This document shows positions 50,124 through 60,600 of a stretch of DNA of 64,000 nucleotides, in pieces. This DNA is from Symbiodinium kawagutii. Taxonomy: Eukaryota > Sar > Dinophyceae > Suessiales > Symbiodiniaceae. Made by a program: the position numbers and the translations under genes. Under the pieces are notes generated by a model. The model was not told the origin of the DNA, searched no databases, and saw nothing but the letters and a program-made list of their open reading frames with translations. Where the stretch lies: assembly GCA_009767595.1 (NCBI GenBank), contig VSDK01027300.1, positions 318,335 to 382,334 on the forward strand, given 5' to 3'. Numbering within the stretch: position 1 is the first letter of the stretch; each line of letters opens with the position of its first letter.

Positions 50124-53100
50124 TCAGCCATTACAAAGCACTAAGGGCTATTAGGCAAACACTAACAAACCATTAACACACCAAAAATCGACCATCATTG
50201 CAACTTATAACCATCATTACAACCATCATTAACTGACCATAAATCAACCACTTAGCATTAACCAATCACTAAATCATTATTCATCAACCTGAAACCAGCC
50301 AATTTGATTAACCACCAACCCAGCCAATTTCATGATCTAACTTCACTCACCAACCATTAACCAAGCCACCTTGAAACCCTAACCAACTAGGCATCATCAT
50401 AACCTACAACCATAACCAGCATTGACCAGCCATGGACCAACCCCAAACCACCCATCAAGCAACATTTAATCAACCACTAACCAGTTCAATCATTAGCCAT
50501 ATGGCTGTGGGTCAAAACCCTTAGTCCCCCTGGTTCCCTTTCATTAACCAGCTCGTTATCCCTATCGTTTTGTTGGTTATTAGCCACTATTGTTGGTTAA
50601 TATTGACCATTATTATAGGCATTATTATAAACCCTTGTTTTGTTGGTTATTATTGTTGCTAGTGTTGGTTAACTGCTTGACCCAGCTCGCCATATGGGTG
50701 TTTCTCAAAATAGGGGTACCCCCAAATCGTCCATTAGTAGTCATTTATAGTAACAAACCAACCATTTTTTGGGGTAAAGCACAACCATTGCACCAACCAA
50801 CCATTGCACCAACCTTTGCACCCCCCCTTCACCAACCATTGCACCAGCTACACAGCGCAGCTCCGCGAACGAGCGAACTCAGGTGATGCCGCTGCACAGC
50901 CTGGCTGACTTGGCCACCGTCACACCCTTCAACGCCGCCCGGTTGCATCGCGTTTCGGAACAGCCGGGGAACGGTGGCGCGATGGGTGAAGCGGTGTGGG
51001 CGAATGCTTGGTGAATGGTGGGCGCATGGTTGGTGAATGGTTGGTTTAAGGTTGGTGAATCGCTGGTGAAATGGTTAGTTGATGGTTGGGACTCATGTTT
51101 GATGAATGACGGTTGATGATGATTTGATGGTGAATTGGTGATGGTTGGTGGTGTTTCTTAATGATTGTTGATAAATGGTTGGCTCGTATGTGGATCAGGG
51201 CCAATAATGGTTCGAGTTGGTTGATTATGCCCAGCTATCGTCAGTGATGGTTGATTATGGTGAGTAGTGGTGAATGATGCTTAACTATAGCAACAATGGT
51301 GAATGATGCTTAACTATAGCTAAACTGTATTTACATTGATGAAGAATATCCAGCTGATTCATTGGTCATACTTAGTCGTCTTTAAATATTACCGCTTCAC
51401 CATCATTTATATTACTATTTCCAAATTAGCAAATGATAGTGGTAACAATGGTTGACGCTTCGCCGACAACAAGCAATGCTTGAGTCAGTTATTCACATAT
51501 CTATATTCATCGAGTCCCTCATATATTAATTACTGTTGATGACAACATCTATCCATGAATATATAACCATCTAATTAATGGCAAATCTATCCCTATTATT
51601 ACGACATTAGTTGGTTTTTCATGGAGTTCGTATGAGTTCGTCAACCTATGGATGACTTGGAGGCAACCAACCAAGCTCGGACTGATGGTGCTAAGAACCC
51701 GTTGAAGGGATGGCCGGTTTTTTCCAGCAAGACCGAACCTTTGAAGTTAAGGAAGCAGTCATGTGGCTGTAGAGGGGATGGCAATGGCCTAAGGCATGTG
51801 GCGATGTGGCAGAAAGGGGCTAGTTGTCAGTGATCACATGGTGGTTGGATAACTCACTTGGGAGTTCCCGGCCCACAGTTGTAGCACCCCGTTGTTGCCC
51901 CACCCTCCGTTTCTTCCCATTGGTTGTTTGCAAATGTTTATTGGAATGATATGGAATGATCAATGTGATGATGGATGTATGAATCCTTACTATTCATTAC
52001 AGGCCATAGCCGAACATCAGCATCCATTACCAACACTTTTTGATAGTTCAGTATATAGATCACTGCTAGCAATTATTCATCATTATCATGAAATTGCTAG
52101 TGGTATTCACCATTTTGAATTTACCAGTATATAAACCATTATGATTTGCTAGGGATAAACGGTCCATTATATCAACCAGTATGAAATTACCATGATTCTT
52201 TGTTTCAGTACGGTTATGATGAGGACCATCAGCTGGTATGACAAATGATCACATCCCCGGCATTTTGACTGAGTCGCCGGGTAGACACGGCAGGAGGTTT
52301 TCTTTCGATGGTGGTTGCTGCCCAATATTTTAGACACATATACATATGTATATACATATTTGCATTGCATGTCAATATTGACAGATTTGTACATATTTGC
52401 ATATATTGATACACGCGTATATTGCGAGTGTGTATATATCTTTTTTCCTATTTACATATGTATTTATATTTATATATATTTATATATATTTATATATATT
52501 TATAGATATATGTATAGACATACATATGCATCTTGTGATCTGAATCTCATTTACGAAGCAACACTTCTGCAACATTGAAGTTCTTGTTCAGAGTTTGGAG
52601 GAACCCATTTGCGTACTTGGATGTGCACCCCCCACGGCTCGTAAGTGGTCACTAGCCATAGTTTCTAGGGGTTCTAAGCTACCTTATTGTTACAGGGCGC
52701 AACTAACCATGGTTATAACCTCAGCTGCACATCCACGTACCATGCGAAGACCAGCTGCGAGATGGAGAAATCAGGGAGAGCTGTTGCCAAGCTGGCCACA
52801 GCATGAGCTGACGATCATTGCAAGTCACGGGAAATAAACCAATGCTAACAATGTACATGGTTGATCATACTTCAAAATGGTTGATGGTTAATTCTACTTA
52901 TCAATCAACAATGAAGTTCTCAATGAAGGAAGTCCCACTGTCAATAAGCCAACCCCAAGTTCTTCGTTCGATTTAACAGCTTTTTGTGATCTACCAGGTG
53001 GTTTAGAGACGGCTGGATCTCCGAATCGCCAAAGTTGAGGTGCTCGAAGTAGCCAATGGCATAGTGGGTAGAGTTGTCAGCGCTTTGTCCGATATCCAAA

Positions 53101-56100
53101 AGCTGGCACTTACTATTTCTGCTTCGAATGATCGCCAATGGACATCAACTGTGAGGTCAGACCTTCCTCAAAAACCAGATCTTTGAGCTCTGATACACCA
53201 AAACTGGCAGGGCAAAAACGGGGAGTTTGGGGCCCAAGAGTGAAATCTTACTTGACCATTCATAATCAATCACGAATCACACTTATCAACCATAATGAAC
53301 CGAAATCTTCGACTTGCTCAGGAAACGAGCTATTTTCATTTGCTGAACATCAGCGACATGACCTTTGACGAGTACGCAGAAAAGATGTCCGGCTGGCCGT
53401 GACTCGCCAGCGCTCATGGATTGATGGATGTATAGTGTTTTTTTGATCGTATATGTTTTTTACTGATGGTTGATAGTGGCTATTTATAGTTGTTAATGGA
53501 TTGTATTTGGTATGTTCATAGCCAGTGGTTTTTTAATGGTTCATAGTTGTCAGAGTTATAGTGGTTAATCATAATTACTTCATGGATTCATGGATTAATT
53601 GTGGGTTATAAAGGTTTAGAATGGTCAACAACAGGGCATTGTCACACCAATAGCTAAAGAACTATATGGTGGTTTCTCAAAATAGGGGTACCCTCAAATC
53701 ATCCACTAGTAATCATTAGTAGTAATAAACCACCTGTTTTGGGGGGTCCCCTATTTAGAGAAACCACCATATGGGTTTGTCCAAGAATGGTGGTACCTAC
53801 TAACCATCCAAGTTCATAGCTCTTGTTGATCGGGAAACTACCAGCGTAACTTGGGCACCATGTCTTTGGACATACTCAAGTGTGTTTTTCACCAATCATA
53901 AGTCCCAAGCACAGCCAATAGCGTTGCTGGTCGGTGGTTTCAAACTAACATGTTTTATTTTTCCTAATTATTTTACAACTGGTTGGTTGACTTGCGCCTA
54001 TTTTTCATGACGGGGTGGTGAAAAACCACCAACCAGGTGACCGTTTTTCAACTCGAGCCATTGCCATAACCACAGGAGCCATCGAAGAAACACCGGGGGA
54101 GCCCGGTCGATTTGTCATCGCACACCGCGTCCAGGGGCCTGGATGAGTTGCTGCCGCACCATCAACGAGTTGGCTTCCCCAAAGAAGCCCAGTTCTTCAG
54201 CCATGGCAATATATCAGATTTAGTAGATATCAGCCATGGTTTGAATACATGGCTTCTTTAAGAAAGCCCAGTTTTAGTAGTGGTTTATATATATATATAT
54301 CAGATTTTTTTACCAGTGCTTTCTGTGGCGATATGTTTTGTTGATCCAGTCTTGCAATTCTGAAGCTTGATAGGGATAGCTGATCGATGCTAAAACAGAC
54401 GCTTTTTCTGGTGATGATAAGTATACAGGATATATATGTATATGTATATTTTTATGTATTTACACACATGTATATATGATGATCGAGATTCAAAGAACCA
54501 TCATGTACCATAATTGTATAGTTGAAACATTTTAAACTATTGAATCAGTGAATATTGTTTATTCGTGCTATATGATGATTGTAAAGGTACATATATACAT
54601 TATTTACATTTTGTGCATAAATCATCTAACATGTTACACATCAGTTGCTATCATCGACTCCATGCAACCATACCTAGATGAACCTGCAGATAGCTGATAT
54701 ACAATTCTTGTTGTTACATGGTTGCGATGGCTGTTCTCAACCACACAACCTTAGAAGTATTCGCACAGTTGTGCACCATCGAGGCGGTGGGTTTTGAGAC
54801 CACAGCTGACTGCAACATATACCAATTGATACCATGTGCTGCATATAGAACTGTATACATATGTAGTTCATCTATGTAGTAATATTTTGAGTTTATTTCC
54901 TATAATATCAGTATATCTCATATGATATAAATAGCAGTATTATGAACATTATATCATACGACCATTTTGCAGGAACCACAATGTACTCCAAAGAATTATA
55001 TTCAACTGTTCCTGACAGAGATACTTTATATGTTTGAATAAAACCATTGAAGTTATTGTTTGATATACTTGTTGTTATACATGTATGTGAAGCATTTTGA
55101 ATAGCATGTTATTACATCATTTATATAAGCACAACCAGTTTGAACTTTCTTTTTTACAACCATTCTGCATCTATGAAGGCCCCAGAGTCAGGAACCCAGC
55201 GATGCCGACACGCCGAGGTATCCGACTCAGGGAATCGGTGCAGGTGCGCAGTGCTACCTGCAGTTCTTCCCCAATGGCACGCCGGATGGCACCAACAACG
55301 GCACCCCTGGCTGAGGGGCGCCCATGGGAAGGGGCGGGTGAAGGGCCGCATGTGGCACTTCAGATGGTGATCTTTGGGAATCGAAAAGGCTTTGTCAGTT
55401 GATTGAACCACTATAAACCACTATGATTGTTAATGGTTCATAATTGGTAATTAATGGTTATGGATGACATTTATTCTTTCTGACTTTCTTAAGAGCTACA
55501 CTGTTGCAATTCCAACCTACAAGCTGCATAATCCAGCGATAAACAACACATTCCATGAACTGTAAAATGCATCTACAACAACCACTATTCAATAGACCAC
55601 TTGTGTAGCTCTTTCCCCACATTTCTGGTTTCAACAGAACTGTGGATTGGAGTTGTAGCCATCATTTGTGTAGTGGGGATGGTCAGGGGAACCACCAAAG
55701 AGTTCCAAGATCAGTATGTTTTCAGTAAGCTGTTCGTTGTTAACCTGTCATGGCCATTGTTTCAGCATTTTGGTTAATTACTCTTGATCTTTATCCCCTA
55801 TAATTAACACTTTGTAAGGTATACAGCTGATAGTTAAGCCATATGTTGCCTGCTATCCCGAAAAAAATAACCACATATGTTCCCAATCTTGATTTGGATA
55901 TGATCCCTTTTAACTAGCCATTGGCCATTAACCACGATTAACTATCATTAAATCTTACACCATATATGAACAAACCCACACACACATATATTGAGGGCCG
56001 CTCAAGCAGACTTGTCCCATTGATTTCACCCTCAGTTTGCTCAGGTACATATTGTGACTCGGCTGAGATCTGAGCATGCTTGGATTGCTTGGATACCTGC

Positions 56101-57605
56101 CCTTTCTTCGGTCTTTGGATTCAGCTGGTTTTGTTGGCCAGGACCATCAGAGGCGTTCCTTCAAGATTCAAGAGAGAAGTTCAGGAAAGAGTTATCAAAA
56201 TCAGCCAGCGGAAGTCAGTCAAAATCTACCAGCAAACCTGCCACCCCAAGGGAGTCTTTTTCTTCAACTTCAGATGATGATGAGCACATAAGACCACAAC
56301 ATTCCTTCCAGTAGCTTCCCGCTTGGTGACATTCCCCTCAGGGGGTCAGTGACATCCGCTGCCACAACCAACTCCCCAGCGACTCCCCAACGACCTGAGG
56401 TAACAACTACCCGGGCAACAACTACTCCGAGGCGCGCCGTGCAGTGCGCCTGGAAGCTGTACAGTTTGGACTGCCGTGACCATGGGAGACCCATGATGGG
56501 CCTGATGAGTTGTGACCGGATGGGCTTGGCGTGGGAGTCTCGCAGTTGGTTGCAGCAGAGTTGGAAGTTTGTGACTCGAAATGGCTGTGGGTCAGTTCAC
56601 CCGGCGAGTCCCCCAGGTTCCAAATCATTCACCGCTGTTTCCCTAATGAAATGGTTGGTTGTTATCAGTTATATATCCCCCATTATTGCTGGTTAATATT
56701 GACCCATAGCCAAATCGTGGAAGGCAAACTACTTCGGAGATCGAGCACATGGCCCGCCATATTTGAAGTACTGCAGTGCCTCGAATTTGAAAGGTGGGTG
56801 TTGTCGTCAAGCACAAGGACGACTCGAGCAGAACCAACCAGTAGAATCCATTCTTGAGAGGTATGTATAATGCAATTGATTGTATATTTATTGACCGATA
56901 TGATCAAACTTGCTCTTCTTAGCCCCAGTTGTTGTCCAGCTGGCCATTAACCATCACCCCATCACTGATCAGAGCACTTTGCAAGAGCATTCACCATGAT
57001 GAACTCCGAACTCAACCAGCTAGAATAAACCCTAGATGAATGACGATCATGTCCGGTGGGATATGGTACTTTTGCATGTAATGAATGAGTTTGGTAGTGA
57101 GCGTGGTCAGTTGTTCTCATTGTGCTATACTCATCTTGCTTGCTACCATCAGTGCATAATATAATCCCTGGATAATCAATAAGTGAATGGAAGAGTAGTG
57201 GCTCGTTCCTTCACAGTAGTCACCTCCCAATTCTGAATTGGACAAACCTGTGTTGTTTGTATCACTCATGGCCTTCAATACCTTCAGCAATACGGAGAAC
57301 AAGAACACTTGCAGAACCCAGAATATGTGTACAACTGCTGAGCCATCACCGCACCATGATGCACCATGAATTTTCAATGCTATGATCATCATTTATTGGC
57401 ATGATATGTCATCATCATTGACTGACCATTGTCAGTATAGGCAAAAGTTCACGTGATGTTACTATACCCGTCGGTAAATTCACTTAGAAGTGGAAATTCC
57501 AACGTTTACAAGTGGCTCACCCATTAAAACTAGTGATTTCAGCTTCCAGGTTAGTTTACTAGAGGGTAATCCAACTTCATTCAACTAATTAGTAACTATT
57601 ATATG

Positions 57606-57668
<63 letters not shown>

Positions 57669-60600
57669 ACTGAGCCCACCATCGCTTATGTCTTCACCGG
57701 CATGCTTGCGGGGTTTACTTGTGACACGTTCCCGAGGTGTTGGGAACTACGACTGCCATGGTCCCTTGGCGGGTGCTTTCTGAGGTGGGTGCTTAGCCGC
57801 ACCGTGGGGTTTCCCTGGGATATAACCATAGCCTACTAGATTTCAGGTGGCTGTAATAAGGTAGCTGTAACCATGATATAACCCTGTGCTTAAGGTTCAT
57901 GGTTATATCATGATAACATTCATGGTTATTATCAGATATACCACAGTTTTCCCCAAGCTTAAAGTCGCTGTAATAATCCCGAACTAACCGTGGTGAACGT
58001 GAGCCGATGCGAGCCGTGGACATGGCACCACAAGGCGTCATGGATTGATTGTGACGTGCTCGGAACGCAGCGCCTGTGCGTTCCGCTGTGGGTCAGCTCC
58101 TCCCGCGCTTGGCGCCAGCAGAATCTCATGATTGAACAATGGTAGGTACAAGGTCAGCCGCCAGTTACAGATTCGAAAGTGATTCCCAAGCAGAGCTGGT
58201 TGCGGGGGGTCACCCTATGCTCGGTACAGTGATCATCATTAAGACATTGCTAAACCAATCTATCCAAGAACAGAGTGTTCGTAAACATTTTCCTGGAGTT
58301 GTCTCAGAATCAATTGAATCCTGACGAGAGCCATTGCCTTGGCACCACCACTGACCACTTCCGAGATTTTTCAAGCAGGGCGTTTGCCAAAGTCGTGATT
58401 TACTCCAAGTTACTGGTGGTTTCCTGATTGACACTGCTATTGATAATTATCAGATTGGATGGTTAGTACGTACCAACATGGATACGAACAACCCTCAGCA
58501 CGTGGTAGTATACGTGGAACTGGTACGTTGCGCTTCATCCGCAAAGAGCCTTGCGATTACAACCACTTTTCATGGTTATTATCAGCTTGGCTTGAGTGGT
58601 CATGACTAGAAACTGCGAAGCTTCATCCTTGCGCTGAGGATACAATGAAACGGTGTCGCAACAAGGCTGGTTTTACGACCTCGGCGATCTGAACCAAAGC
58701 GTTCCCTTCGCAGCTCAGATCGCAGAAAGGTTGCTGCGGGGAAGCGATGAGAGTGTATCGGATGTATCCAGGTTGTATTGCTGTCGCAGAATGTATCATA
58801 ATGTGCCGCATGAAGATAGAATAGATATGATAGATGTATATTAGATTTTGTGAGCATGTGTATCTCTTTGATTATCTCTGAATATCTCTAAATGATTGAG
58901 CAATATATATATGTAATTGCAGTATATGATAATATAGATTTACCTGCACACTGCAGCCACTACATCTTTTCAACCCACATGACGTGTCAAGCTGTCACAT
59001 GAGTTCATTCGAAGAACAGCCGGGCGATGGATGGTGGTGGCCTTGAGTCCCTCGTTGGGGAACCGTCCGCAATGTTCCTTACACTTTCCTCGTCGTTGTT
59101 GTTGGTTTCTTGGTGCTTGCTCTAGCAGATATCAGCCATCAGCCCAATCGGATCCAAAGAAACACTGATCCAAATAAAACGGTTGTTAGCCATTGATTAA
59201 CCGGATTAACCATTTTCAACCAATTAACCATGATCTTCACCCATTTTCCATAGTGAATCATTGATCCAATTAACCATGATTAACTCATCAACCATTTTCA
59301 CTGAGCCTTGATGCTTCCCCCAGTTGTCCAGGTTCGAGAGCAGTTGAAGAAGTACGTGATGTGGTTGGTGGAGGCGCGGTGCTGACCTGTGGTTAATGGG
59401 GATAGTGGTTAACCCTATGATGCTTAAATGGTTTTAACATGTTGTTAGCATAAGTTACTAGATTGAATATCACGGGATCATGGTTAACCCTATGATGCTT
59501 AAATGGTTATAGCATGTAGTTAGCATGAGTTACTAGATTGAATTTCATTCATCTATTCATACCCACAACAAAATTTTGCTAAATTTGTAGTCCAATCAAA
59601 GTGCGCGAACAACGCTTTTTGCGGTAGATATGTGTTTCATGCACAACCTGGTAGGTGTGTTCTTAGACGTGCACAAGACACGCATGTGCAACATATGGAC
59701 ATGATCAAAAACAACACGACCTTCCAAAACTGATACCACTACTTTAAGGTGGCGTCACATACGTGCCAGCAATTTCTCTTTCCTGCTGTTTCGTGTACTT
59801 TTGGCTGGGAAAACATCTTCTCATGCCCCCCTACTCTCCAATAGCCGTAACGCTTCAAAACAAGGCCATGATAGGGCAGTAACCCAATCATTTATCATGA
59901 TTGTAAGCCAAGTTTGATGGGTGCTTGGATGCCAATGATGAGCAAGCATCATTAAAAATGATAAGCCACTATTGTAGAACCATAATAAGCCACCATTATT
60001 GGCCATCATTAATGGTTGTTCTGTCACTATCAACGATATCAATGCCAATGTCAATCACTTGCATATCCAACAATAACATCCATAATTGATCAATCACTAC
60101 CAACCATATCAATCACTATTATCGCCTTTACAATTGACCATTGTATACCATATCTTTATGATTATTAAATATGGTTGATAAATCGTTTCCATATTGATAA
60201 ACCACCCCCACTTCGCCTTAAATACTAGGTAGCTGGTAACTCGCCATGAAATATGGGGTACATTGAGAGAGCGGGAGGCTGTGGCAATGCAGTTTTCAAA
60301 TAATCTTGATATGAAACTAGTCTTACTTAACTTCATTGTTGATGTTCATAGGCTATGTATCATTGCAGTACAGATGGCTGTGGCGGTGAATTGAATCTCC
60401 TTGTTATATTCTTGTCGTTCATATTCTTGGTCAATGGTGGGAAAACTACACTTTCAATCCTCCCATCAGGATTCATTCAGATCCAACAGTACTTATTGCG
60501 CTTGTTATTGTCACCCTCTGGGAAGAAACTCAAAATCACTAGTTCGAATAGATTAACTAGCAAATCAATAGTGGATTTTCCACTTCCAGGTGTAATTTAC

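Larger units (their letters stand above)
50952..58665 (+). other. Amylase-gene intron region, 7.7 kb
   Basis: Mostly intronic, with one tentative exon at 54.08 kb. It contains AT tracts at 52.32-52.52, 54.27-54.48 and 54.83-54.98 kb, a MITE at 53.67 kb, and a CAT trinucleotide run at 57.6 kb. GC-rich islands at 55.17-55.38 kb and 56.1-56.3 kb are open (the latter reads KFRKELSKSASGSQSKS) but have no GH13 counterpart. Confidence 0.5.

Noticed and set aside
52941..53138. Minus-strand exon (GQSADNSTHYAIGYFEHL)
   Set aside because: It lies inside the plus-strand amylase gene; no motif and no clear splice sites.
57603..57839. Polyserine protein starting at the CAT repeat
   Set aside because: The open frame depends on the trinucleotide repeat, and the rest shows no domain or splice support.
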